From positions 1,334,735,804 to 1,334,799,803 of the forward strand of contig OY856410.1 of NCBI GenBank assembly GCA_963693085.1: a stretch of DNA of 64,000 nt. Reading direction: 5' to 3'. The DNA comes from Alisma plantago-aquatica. Lineage: Eukaryota > Streptophyta > Magnoliopsida > Alismatales > Alismataceae. Positions 1 to 11,102 of the stretch are shown one piece after another. The notes under the pieces were generated by a model, which did no database searches, was not told the origin of the DNA, and was given only the letters and a program-made list of their open reading frames with translations. Position numbers and translations under genes: made by a program. How positions within the stretch are numbered: position 1 is the stretch's first letter; each line of letters starts with the position of its first letter.

Positions 1-2365
1 ATCTACTAATTCCTATCTTTTTCCATCATTTTATACTCAGCATTCTCAACTTCTTTCATTTCATGTTCATTACATCATCTGGACCAATCTTTTTTTATTC
101 ACTTTACATACAATTCTTCTCTTCTACATACCATTTATCAAAGTACAATTCTTAGTATATTTCATTTATTTTGGGTTAAGCCACATGTAATTAAAATAAA
201 AGATAAAATACTTCATCATACTATCTTCATTAGTTTCATCTTTATCTTGCAATCACCATTACATACATCATGTTCATATTGTCTATTATATTCAGATAAG
301 TGTACCTTAATGTTGACTACTAATGTCATTCCCATAATCAACAATGATCATTCTTTATTATATTAAAACAATTACATTGGACTTAGGTGATATTCATAAT
401 ACTCATCATATTCAATGGAAGTATTAATACCTTCAACTTCAGCATTTGATCACATTTACAACATCATATCCAAGTTCTAGGTTTATCACTCATAATTGTC
501 TTAGTAATAAACTTTTAGGGTTTTCAAGAAGTCATTCCTTAGTTCAACATATCATAAGAATCATATCATTTAGTAATCCAATCATGACTCAAGGGTTCAT
601 TAGGGTTATTCACAAACATGGAAACCCTAGTTTCCATTTTCACACATTTCATTCATCAATCATAAGTATATAGTGATTAATTGACTCATTTGATTCACTT
701 CCTCAACGCAAAATCCTAATCAGGATATGTGGTCATTCAACTCCATTAAAATTCAATAATGCACTTGTATAATTCAATCTAGTACAATTCAAATACGACT
801 TTATACATGTCAATTTCAATTCCAAGCATATCTGCCATTGGGCTGATTTTTAAGCAAAATTCACATGAAATACCATAGTCATCTACCCATAAGAATACCC
901 ATGCATCCTCAATAAATATAACAGGAACTAATCAAGTTTCAATCAATGAGAAATAATCAAAATCAGTAAAATTGGATTCCCCAATATCTTTCCCAAATAA
1001 AATCCAATCACATACATATACAAACAAGGTTTCTGATTGTTTTAGCCGGATTGAATTAGGCTTTCAACATGAATACAAAGCTTAGGAGGGAGAAAAACAC
1101 TCACCTCATGTTCCAAGCACCTTAAATTCGTAGGTGAACCTCTGAATTTTTAGAAACCCAATCAAATTCTCGCAAAAGAATCCAATTCTTTCTCCTCTCA
1201 ACTCGAAAACCTTAGAAATGTGGATTAGAAGAGAAAGAGTGAGAAAAAGGGGGAGATTTGATGTGATTTCGAATCAAATCAGGTTAGGGACGGAATCTTG
1301 ACATGTGAGAGAAGATTCACCATGAAATGCTATGCAAAGAAGCTAAACTTACTTGATTTCATCATATCTTGGATAGAGAAACCCTAGGTCATCATCTCCA
1401 CCACTTTCTCTACTCAAAACCCTAGCTCTCCTCTCTCTCAAGAATTTCGTTTCTTGGACAAGAAGGACGAGTTATGAGATCTGCTTGTGTGTTAGTTTAG
1501 TGATATAGATGAATTGAGGTGCTTAGAACATTTGCAAACAAGCCCCTCAATGTATTTTTATTTTGCTCAGACTGGTTGGTAGGCTGAGCTATAAACTCGA
1601 CCGAAACCACCTGTTTCAGAATTCAAACCCCATCCAAAAATTATGAAACTTTAAAACAATATCTGAAATTGAGTTTGTAAGATACAGTAAAAAATTTAGA
1701 TCATTTGGTGTTACCAATAAATAATAAAAAATCAAATACTACACTGCTATATTGCAGTCAGCAGCATGGTCGGTCGAGTTTGTCCTGCACATAACTCGAA
1801 CGACACCCTCTCTGTAGAGATCAAAACTCATCCAAAACTTACGCCAATTTAACAAGGTGTCTATAATTGAGTTTGTCAAGCACGGTTAAAATTTGATATC
1901 AATTGGATGTACAAATAAAAAGATAAAATTCATTCACCATACTGCTATATTAATCTGAAAATATGATCAGTCGAGTTTGAATCTCGACCGATAAATAGGT
2001 AAGAACATTCTTCAAAAATTCTGATATTTTTCAATATTGTTAAAATTTTATATATCAAAATCATATACAAATTTTATATAAATCAGTTTTACACATAAAA
2101 TACTAAAAATCATCTAGTGAGACACTATATTTATCAAATTCTGTTTTCATATGTCATCAAAACCCTAATTTGGGCCGATTAGGGTTTCCAAATCTTAACC
2201 CTAATTATGTGAATCAAAGTATGATTAAACCTTCTAATTATATTTAATACATGAAAATTTAACTACCATCACTAATCAAGCTTTAAAAAATGATCAACTT
2301 AATTAAGCATACAATTATCCAAGTAAACCCTAATCAGATGACTAATTTGAAAACGGGTCATTACA
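1..2365 (-). repeat. Element A 3' LTR (partial)
   Basis: This is the first 2365 bases (transcription sense) of the LTR that is complete at 3165-8138. In sense orientation it starts TGTAATGACCCGTTTTC at 2365. No gene is present; short ORFs such as 446-673 recur only because the LTR is duplicated. Confidence 0.9.
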
Positions 2366-2382
2366 AATTCTCCCCTCCTTTT
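2366..2382 (-). other. Element A polypurine tract
   Basis: In sense orientation this reads AAAAGGAGGGGAGAATT and abuts the LTR start at 2365. Just upstream (2383-2402, minus) is a remnant of the phrase F-G-D-E-I-L that typically ends Tekay-type polyproteins just before the tract. It supports both the orientation and the clade. Confidence 0.8.
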
Positions 2383-3148
2383 AGGATTTCGTCCCGAAAT
2401 CCAAGAAAATATATGGAAGAATATAATATCATCTAATCATTCATCTCTCTCAACATCCAGTTAGAAAGTATTCCATTTTATCTTTCTTTCATATGACATC
2501 TTTTTTTTATATTAGATGGATATTTCATCCTATGTCATCATCATATCTCTCCTTGAGTATTACAAACACTTACTTCAAAGATATTAGTAATACATCATTT
2601 ATCAAGATCTGATTCACATCACCTTTCACATCTTTTTTTTGTGTATCTCGTGGATTAAGATTATGACTGATTCACATATTATCATCTACATTCATCAATT
2701 TCCTTTATAAAGAAGATCATCTAGTATGCATCATAGTTCATAGAGTTTTCTCACAATTTCATATTTCATACTTAGACTCAAACTCATTAGAGATTATGTT
2801 CATAATCCACTAAGCTTTCATCTTTATTATATGAAATTTCATGCTTTCCATAGGTTCCATATTGAATTATAAAATCCTTTTCTCTTTCACCATTTTATCG
2901 TCATTCTTCTCTTTTTTTTCATCATGCATCTTATTATACTACCAAACTATGTTCATCTGGATACTTGGTCAGGGCATCCAGAAGAAGTATAGTCGGTTTC
3001 CATACTAGCTTAGCTCAATACCCAAATACTTGACCAGAGTATCTGGATACTGAGTTCAGTCATTATGCACATCATTCAAGTTATATTCAACATCGACATT
3101 ATCATTTAGTCCTAGATCCTATTGTCCCTGTAGACTCATCTAACCTAG
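2383..3148 (-). other. Element A interior, non-coding
   Basis: This stretch of about 0.77 kb is AT-rich with no protein domain beyond the polyprotein-end remnant. The part at ~2940-3070 contains diverged repeats of a 'ccctggccaggtgtctgaat'-like phrase (sense orientation). The same phrase occurs in the leader of element D at 40605-40740, so the two families share leader sequence. Confidence 0.7.
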
Positions 3149-3160
3149 GCTCTGATACCA
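3149..3160 (-). other. Element A primer binding site (tRNA-iMet)
   Basis: The minus strand reads TGGTATCAGAGC, the common plant tRNA-iMet primer site, separated from the LTR end by four bases (GACG). Confidence 0.9.
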
Positions 3161-5070
3161 CGTCTGTCGGGACCCACTCTTTTGATCAGCACAAATACCA
3201 ACCATTACAGCTAATCCCAAAACCTAAACCAAGATTATGGAATAAACAATGAATTCTTGACAAAGGCAATTAAACATTATACGAAAAACACAGATAATTT
3301 TTTCCTTTTTCTTTGTTCACAAACTCATAATACAATGTCACATCAAGGACATTACATTCAGGTATCACAATCATATTCAACTCCATTAAATCCAGAATCA
3401 ATTTTTGTTCTCATATGTGGACCAGTTTACATCAGATACATGTACATTGACGAACAAACTTAATCTACAACCCATCCCGGGAAAGAGAGAGTACAGGGAC
3501 ATTCTAATCTATATAGATTATGCTATTTATATCTTCCATGTTTTGACATCTCCGCTGGATAGCATTATACCTAAAAACATTTGAAACAACCTCATGAGAC
3601 TCATATAGAGCCCCAGTGAGTGGATACCTCCCACTCAAGCTAGGTACATGCATCAGCATCAGATTAAGTATAAAACTTAAAAGAAACATGCAGATATTGA
3701 AAAGTATAGCAAAATGTTCTATAATGAGTCAAATCTATCTTGCAATGGTAATCTAATCCAACAGATAAGGCAATCACTTGAACCAATTATAGCCTTGAAA
3801 CATCTTTTAGAGCATGTCTATGAACAAATCAGCAGATACTTCTTAGTTCAAATTAAGAGCCCTACTGCATGTGAAATAAGATAAGTTCTAAGTATTTTTT
3901 AATCAATACATAACAATAACATTACACTGGTGACACTCCACCAGCTGGACATGAACAAATCAACATATACTTCTAGTTCAGATTAAGAATCTTACTACAT
4001 GAGTAATAAGTCAAGTTCTAAGCATTTTGAACCAATACATAACAATAACATTATCTTTGTGACACTCCACCAGCCGGACCAGGAACACATCTTGTAGTCC
4101 TGAAGCTGAAGTACACATAAAACATTTTGACCAAACAATACTATCAAATAGCAAGCAATCCAACTCATATTCAAAATGGATATAAATCCCATCATTTATA
4201 ACTTGTCAGCATGACATATCATAATATGAAATAGAAAATATCCATATCAACATGATTACTTTCCTCAACAAGAAGCATACTCAACAATAACAAATCATCA
4301 AGTAGAAGTATAGAGAATGTAACAACCATTCAAATCATGTTCTACACGGCTTATCATCTTTTATTCATTTGCCCTGAAACTACTTGGCTTGTACCTCACC
4401 AAGTAGAAGTCGCCACGCCTGATTCTCGTGTCAATGACTCACCGTCACTATCTTAGGGTTTAGCCGGCCACCCTAAGATATCAACAACAGACCCTCGCCA
4501 CCTCAGGGTTGCCTAAAGAGCTCACGTCCGCATCTCGAGTACACGAGATAGGAACCAACAAAACAATATATCACATATCACAGTATTTCACATATTTTTC
4601 ATTTCACATTTCACATATTTCATTTCAAAAGAGTCTATTCCATCTGGACATAGACTTTCACAGCAAGGATTTAGGGCCAGAGCCACTCCAGATGACTCAC
4701 TCCTAAATCCTGGTGGTCTAACCTTTAAGGTCTCGATCCACACTCCGGAAATCCTTCTCATAATTCATCGATTACTACAAGGAGATCCGTTTTGTTTCCC
4801 CAGTGTGGTCCTCGGGGGAAACTCACAGTGTTCAGGGCACCTAACTAGATGTTCCATCATTTCACTTGTTAATAATCTCTTTTACTCATCTTACAAGAAT
4901 TCAAAATATCATATATCATATCTGTGTATTCTCGCGTAACTATACTAACATGAAACAGATTAAGTTTATCAATAAGGGCAATGATCAAAGAAAGAAGCAC
5001 AATAAGTTTATAGATTGCAACAAATATGATTATTTCTATCTTCTACATCAATTCATAGCAATCATCAATA

Positions 5071-5272
5071 GTGGGCTTTCTGCCCGAGACATAATCTTAT
5101 TGTCCAGCATTTACCCCATCAGGGTTTTATCATCATCAGTGGGCTTTCAGCCCTAGACATGATCTCATTATGCAACATTTACCCTTATCAGGGTTTTATC
5201 ATCATCAGTGGGCTTTCAACCCTAGACATGATCTCAGTATGCAACATTTACCCTTATCAGGGTTTCTCAATG
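5071..5272. repeat. 68-69 bp tandem repeat, 2.9 copies
   Basis: Three consecutive units begin gtgggctttc at 5071, 5139 and 5208, and each contains a phrase ending catcagggtttt or a close variant. The unit lies in the A LTR part not duplicated in this window. A similar three-copy array of 'ccctaagagtagggtg' lies in D at 43653-43780. Confidence 0.85.
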
Positions 5273-7349
5273 TAAGGAGTGCACATTAAATTCAATTTCA
5301 ACATAAATCTTATCAGTTCATTGTATATCACAGGTTTGAACAAATATTAGCAGAGGCATTAGAACTAGAAATATTAAAAGCATATAGATATCATGTATCA
5401 TTCCTCATACTCAAAATAGATTTATCATACAACATATGCCTGTTCCATCCAATCTGAATAGATGTCAATAAATTTCATGCATATACATGCATACCCGACT
5501 TAGTTCTCTTCTTCTTTTATTTCACATTCTTCATATGGAGTTACTAGTCATCACATGTTCACTATCAATTGAATTTTGTACTATTAGTCCATTCTCAGAG
5601 TACAATTCACAATTCAAGAACACATTCTTATAAATCAATTCAAATACTTGACTTTCATCTTTTAGTTCAATTCAATTACAGTTATGTTCATCTCTTAATT
5701 CCCCATTTCAGATTGTCATTAATTAGCATCATCAAACTCATTATTTTAGGGTAAGAGTTACATTCTTGAAATCATCTACTAATTCCTATCTTTTTCCATC
5801 ATTTTATACTCAGCATTCTCAACTTCTTTCATTTCATGTTCATTACATCATCTGGACCAATCTTTTTTTATTCACTTTACATACAATTCTTCTCTTCTAC
5901 ATACCATTTATCAAAGTACAATTCTTAGTATATTTCATTTATTTTGGGTTAAGCCACATGTAATTAAAATAAAAGATAAAATACTTCATCATACTATCTT
6001 CATTAGTTTCATCTTTATCTTGCAATCACCATTACATACATCATGTTCATATTGTCTATTATATTCAGATAAGTGTACCTTAATGTTGACTACTAATGTC
6101 ATTCCCATAATCAACAATGATCATTCTTTATTATATTAAAACAATTACATTTGACTTAGGTGATATTCATAATACTCATCATATTCAATGGAAGTATTAA
6201 TACCTTCAACTTCAGCATTTGATCACATTTACAACATCATATACAAGTTCTAGGTTTATCACTCATAATTGTCTTAGTAATAAACTTTTAGGGTTTTCAA
6301 GAAGTCATTCCTTAGTTCAACATATCATAAGAATCATATCATTTAGTAATCCAATCATGACTCAAGGGTTCATTAGGGTTATTCACAAACATGGAAACCC
6401 TAGTTTCCATTTTCACACATTTCATTCATCAATCATAAGTATACATTGATTAATTGACTCATTTGATTCACTTCCTCAATGCAAAATCCTAATCAGGATA
6501 TGTGGTCATTCAACTCCATTAACATTCAATAATGCACTTGTATAATTCAATCTAGTACAATTCAAATACGACTTTATACATGTCAATTTCAATTCCAAGC
6601 ATATCTGCCATTGGGCTGATTTTTAAGCAAAATTCACATGAAATACCATAGTCATCTACCCATAAGAATATCCATGCATCCATAATCAATATAACAGGAA
6701 CTAATCAAGTTTAAATCAATGAGAAATAATCAAAATCGGTAAAATTGGATTCCCCAATATCTTTCCCAAATCAAATCCAATCACATACATATACAAAGAG
6801 GTTTCTGATTGTTTTAGCCAGATTGAATTAGGCTTTTAACATGAATACAAAGCTTAGGAGGGAGAAAAAAACTCACCTCAGGTGCCAAGCACCTTAAATT
6901 CGTAGGTGAACCTCTGAATTTTTGAAAACCCAATCAAATTCTCGCAAAAGAATCCAATTCTTTCTCCTCTCAACTCGAAAACCCTAGAAATGCGGATTAG
7001 AAGAGAAAGAGTGAGAAAAAGGGGGAGATTTGATGTGATTTCGAATCAAATCAGGGGAGGGAAGGAATCTTGACATGTGAGAGAAGATTCACCATGAAAT
7101 GTTATGCAAAGAAGCTAAACTTACTTGATTTCATCATATCTTGGATAGAGAAACCCTAGGTCATCATCTCCTCCACTTTCTCTACTCAAAACCCTAGCTC
7201 TCCTCTCTCTCAAGAATTTCGTTTCTTGGACAGGAAGGACGAGTTATGAGATCTGCTTGTGTGTTAGTTTAGTGATATAGATGAATTGAGGTGCTTAGAA
7301 CATTTGCAAACAAGCCCCTCAATGTATTTTTATTTTGCTCAGACTGGTT

Positions 7350-7762
7350 GGTCGGCTGAGTTATAAACTCGACCTAAACCACCTGTTTCAGAATTCAAAC
7401 CTCATCAAAAAATTATGAAACTTTAAAACAATATCTTAAATTGTGTTTTTAAGATACAGTAAAAAATTTTAGATCATTTAGAGTTACCAATAAATAATTA
7501 AAAATCAAATACTACACTGGTATATTGCAGTCAGCAGCATGGTCGGTCGAGTTTGTCCTGCACATAACTCGACCAAAACCCTCTCTGTATAGATCAAAAC
7601 GCATCCAAAAATTACTCCAATTTAAGAAAGTGTCTACAATTGAGTTCCTCAAGCACAATTAAAATTTTAGATCAATTTGATGTACAAATAAAAAGATAAA
7701 ATTCATTTACCACACTGCTATATTAATCTGAAAGTATGATCGGTCGAGTTTGAATCTCGACC
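7350..7762. repeat. Three TCGAG hairpins in the A LTR
   Basis: Inverted repeats at 7350-7374, 7545-7574 (9-bp arms GGTCGAGTT/AACTCGACC, 12-base loop) and 7742-7762 (7-bp arms GGTCGAG/CTCGACC, 7-base loop) are spaced about 195 bp apart. The same three positions in the other LTR (about 1577-1989) are more decayed. A homologous one in D (41463-41487) is almost a perfect palindrome. Confidence 0.75.
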
Positions 7763-8138
7763 AATAAACAGGTCAGAATATTCTTCCAAAATTCTGATAT
7801 TTTCCAATATTGTTCAAATTTTATATATCCAAATCATATCCAAATTTGATATAAATCAGAGTTACACAGAAAATACTAAAAATCATCTAGTGAGACACTA
7901 TATTTATCAAATTCTGTTTCCATATGTCATCAAAACCCTAATTTGGGCCGATTAGGGGTTCCAAATCTTAACCCTAATTATGTGAATCAAAGTATGATTA
8001 AACCTTCTAATTATATTTAATACATGAAAATTTAACTACCATCACTAATCAAGCTTTAAACAATGACCAACTTAATTAAGCATACAATTATCCAAGTAAA
8101 CCCTAATCAGATGACTAATTTGAAAACGGGTCATTACA

Positions 8139-9200
8139 GTATATAACAATCATGATAGTCCTACTATGATGGTTTCTTAATGTTTTATATGGATTCATAC
8201 TGTCGGTACAAAGTCCAAGTCTCAAATTCCGGGCTTCTTCACCAAATTTTAGGATACAATAAATCAATATTCTTCAATTGTGGGTAATCAAAGGCATGTC
8301 GTAGAATATCATCATTATTTTTCTTTACCTCTACATGCCAAGATAAATTATGTGCATCTATAGTATTAGCAAACAAGGATTGAAACCATGGTATTATAGG
8401 CAGATACCACATCATCTTAGCAAGAGACTTGGTTTTGGTCTTACCTGATGTTGTCCTTTCGTACCTAGGCACCCCACACTTTGGACAATTTTTCATATTG
8501 ATATGGTTCTTTTGAAATAGCACACGATCATTCGGGCATGCATGTGTCTTCTTCTCCTCCATTCCCATTGGGCACAACATCTTTTTAATTTGGTATGTTT
8601 ATATTGGAAGATAGTTGCCTTTAGGGAGAATTTCTTTAATGAAGACAACAAAGAAGTGAAGCTTTTGTCACTCCATCTATTGTTCACCTTCAGAGTATAC
8701 AATCTCAACACAGTGCTCATCTTTGTAAGCATAATACAACCTAAGTATAGTAGTTTTTCAGCACAATGAACAACTTTTTTAAATAAGGAGGTGAATCTAT
8801 AACATTTACCCCACAGCTATCTAGCATCACATCAACCATGTCTATTGGAATGGGTTTGTTCATGTCAACATCGACAACCATTTCTTCTTCTTGACATCTA
8901 CCACTACCAACATCCATTGCATACTAGGAATCTCTACATGCCATTACCATTCTATATAGCACTATTCAATTCCATTACACATTATGATATTTGATCGTGT
9001 CAACAATTTCAACTTTCAAGTTGTTACTACAAATCCTATAGAGGCAATAAAACCTATCTCAAAGTTTTTTGATATGTTCCTGTGCAAATCTTACAAACTG
9101 AACGAGACCATTAATAAACTCCAGAGTGCAGCGATTTGGATTGCACATCAATGATTGATCATTCTATGGTCAGATGGCAGACAAGTATCTCATCATGTGT
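8139..9200 (-). pseudogene. CACTA (En/Spm) TNP2-like transposase pseudogene, interrupted by element A
   Basis: The minus strand encodes, in order, parts of a CACTA transposase. A transposase-associated domain lies at about 9190-9000, with a conserved phrase like LEFINGLVQFVRFAQEH. Then comes LKVNNRWSDKSFTSLL (8690-8640), the zinc-ribbon-like HACPNDRVLF...CPKCGVPRY (8550-8455), YLPIIPWFQSLF (8410-8370), and a decayed copy of the usual GEEPRNLRLGLCTDG phrase (8240-8190). The frame shifts near 8560-8590 and in the 5' part, and several stops are present. Translation continues to a phrase like TIMIVIY and then stops exactly where the A LTR begins at 8138. The normal next phrase (YNLPPWLC) is missing and should lie beyond A, outside the window. 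The catalytic DDE part is therefore absent here. Confidence 0.82.
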
Positions 9201-9295
9201 TAGCTAATAAGTTAATTTTAATGAAAAAAATATGTTTTAATTGAGCCCTAATCATATATTATCATTCACATTGATGAATGTGTACCACCTCTCCC

Positions 9296-9517
9296 ATTCT
9301 TGAGCACTTCATCTCACTAGTAAGTGTATAATGTGTGTTCAATTTCAATAAATTTTTGACAACATTTCCCGACAGTCATCCAAGTACACCGATGTAGATG
9401 AGAATATACACACCTACATATGTACCCAGAGAACAAAAGGAGAAATTTTGTGGAAATTATTGAAATCAAACACACATTATACACTTACATCCTAAGTGAG
9501 ATGAAGTTCTCAAGAAC
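9296..9517. repeat. Inverted repeat, ~60-bp arms and ~100-bp spacer
   Basis: The left arm 9296-9353 (with taagtgtataatgtgtgtt) is the imperfect reverse complement of 9453-9517 (with aacacacattatacactta). The arms differ by a few bases and a short indel. It could be a subterminal fold of the CACTA element or a small inserted foldback; no target duplication was confirmed. Confidence 0.75.
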
Positions 9518-9898
9518 AATCCCAAATCAGTCTATCTAAATTTTATTTCTAATGTGTAAATCTTAGACGGGTTTATAGGCCAACAACATGGTTTAGAAAT
9601 TAGGTTTTAGAACCTAGGTTTTATAGATTAGCATTTACATATCACGATTTGGAAATAATTATCCTTTCTAATTAAATATAGAAGTACAACATAGAGGCCT
9701 AAAAAAGTCAAATAATCAATAACAGGCATGTAATAATCCTAACAAAGTCAAAGAATCAACAACAAACATGTAATAATTCATCACAATCTCCATTAGTTCA
9801 TCACAATTTTCACACAATTCATACGGTTTATTCTAAATTTCATCACAATTCACTCCAATCAAAATCATAGAAAATATTTCTACATACAATTCATCACA
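9518..9898. other. AT-rich stretch without genes
   Basis: I see only short degenerate direct repeats (for example caataacaggcatgtaataat and a variant near 9716-9775) and 'catcacaatt' phrases. No coding or mobile-element signature was recognised; it is probably CACTA interior. Confidence 0.5.
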
Positions 9899-10160
9899 AC
9901 CTCCTCCTTCAGTTATCTCTATCTCCCTTCCCCTCTCCTCCTTCCTTCTCCCTCATACTTCCCCTACCATGCATGATTTCTTCTCAATATTGAGAAGAAA
10001 TCATAGGGAAGGGGAAGGAGGAGGGAGGAGGAAGGAGGAGAGGGGGAAGGGAGATGATGATAATTTAAGGAGGAGGGAGGAGAAAGGAGGAAAGGGGGAA
10101 GGGTGATGATGATAATTGAAGGAGGAGAGAGGAGGAAGGAAGAGAGGAAGAATGAGGAGA
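9899..10160. repeat. Purine/pyrimidine foldback with perfect 32-bp palindrome and purine minisatellite
   Basis: A pyrimidine-rich arm (9899-9968) is followed by a perfect palindrome at 9973-10004 (half-site ATGATTTCTTCTCAAT) and a complementary purine-rich arm from 10005. The purine arm then repeats with a period of about 53 bp, marked by gatgatgataatt at 10052 and 10105. The strand is almost pure G/A for about 150 bases. Confidence 0.8.
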
Positions 10161-10560
10161 GGAAATACATGTGGTTGTGGCTAGAAGTGGTGGAGGAGGA
10201 GGACGAACTGAGAAGTGGTGACAGTGGAGGAGGCTATGACTGGTAGAGGAGTTGGAAGCGTTAGAGGATGATGGAGGAGTCAACTATAGCAACAACAAAG
10301 GCAATTATGGCAGTGAGTAGTTGTGGCAGTCGACGGTGAGGAGTTGTGGTTGGTGGAGGAGTTGTGGTAGTGAGTGGAGGAGAAGGGAGTAGAAGTAGTA
10401 GTTGTGACTGGATGAGGAGTTGGAGGCGTCGACAGGGGCTGTTGAGTAGCAGAACATTAGATAAGGGCATCAACAGTGGCGGTAGTAGAAGAAAATCATT
10501 GAAGTTATTGCGGTCCAAAGAAACGTGGGGAGGGGAAAGAGGGGTTTCTAGTGGGATTTA
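10161..10560. repeat. GGN/GTG-rich low-complexity DNA
   Basis: The plus strand is built from short tggtggaggag / gtggcagt / gttgtggtgg words. Both strands have ORFs of about 70-85 codons made of Gly/Val/Ser or Ser/Leu/Pro runs. These are typical by-products of a trinucleotide-like composition and I do not call them genes. Confidence 0.65.
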
Positions 10561-11102
10561 GATGAGACATACCTTATCGGTAATTGTAAAAAAAAATCGA
10601 TGTAACATATATTGTCAGTCAACATGGACAAACCACTGACAAAATTTGTTTCTGTGCAAACCTATATCTTCGGTTAAATATGACAAAAATAATGACTAAC
10701 ATGGATCCTAACGACATCTACATCGTCGATTTATATAGGTCATGACAACTGACGAGACAATCCAATTTGGGGGGGGGAAAGAATTTCATAGGACGTTTGA
10801 CGTGTACCCCTTTCTCGTCAATTTGTGTAACAAAAATTGATGAGATAGACAAATGAGAAATATAAGGAGATGTTTGGAACATACCCCTTTATCTTGTTGG
10901 TTATTGTATGAGAAACTAATGAAATAGGACTTTTGGAGGAAAATGAAATGCCTCCCAAAAATTTGCATGAAATTGTATTTTCACAAGTGATCTATCTCAT
11001 CAATTTCTTTATGAAACAACTAAAGAGATAAATAAAGAAATATGTTACATTGTTGGTTTATCTTAAAAAAATAACTAATGGCGTAATTCATATATGTAGA
11101 AG
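10561..11102. repeat. Probable CACTA subterminal region
   Basis: From about 10800 to 11085 there are several diverged copies, in both orientations, of a phrase like ctcatcaatttctttatgaa / aactaatgagata. One pair (cgtcaattt...aaaaattgatgag, 10816-10848) forms a hairpin. Short subterminal repeats in both orientations are typical of CACTA ends, and the transposase pseudogene lies next door. No clean CACTA terminus is seen; 'gtagaagtg' at about 11096-11104 is the best candidate. Confidence 0.45.

Larger units (their letters stand above)
1..8138 (-). mobile_element. Element A: non-autonomous Ty3/gypsy retrotransposon with giant LTRs (left end outside window)
   Basis: Bases 1-2365 repeat at 5774-8138 with a constant offset of 5773 and only scattered differences. 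The repeat unit ends in ...TCATTACA on the plus strand. Between the copies is a minus-strand primer site (TGGTATCAGAGC, 3160-3149) four bases from the start of the long repeat at 3165. This fixes a minus-strand element: 5' LTR 3165-8138 (4974 bp), interior 2366-3164 (799 bp), 3' LTR 1-2365 (cut by the window edge). No gag or pol can be seen. The proportions recall LARD-type derivatives, with the interior even smaller. It must be mobilised in trans, probably by a Tekay-type chromovirus, because the interior ends with a Tekay-like tail. The insertion lies in a CACTA transposase gene. Confidence 0.88.
3165..8138 (-). repeat. Element A 5' LTR, 4974 bp
   Basis: The LTR is complete, with TG...CA ends (plus strand TGTCGGGACCC at 3165, ...ATTACA at 8138). 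It contains no recognisable gene. Visible internal structure: a 68-69 bp tandem repeat at 5071-5270, three TCGAG hairpins at 7350-7762, and a segment near 4030-4110 also found in D at 41030-41130. An LTR of this size carrying no protein is unusual. Confidence 0.88.

Noticed and set aside
10346..10561. Gly/Val/Ser-rich ORF and opposite-strand Leu/Pro/Ser ORFs
   Set aside because: They result from GGN-type low-complexity DNA; both strands are open at once, which is typical of compositional ORFs.
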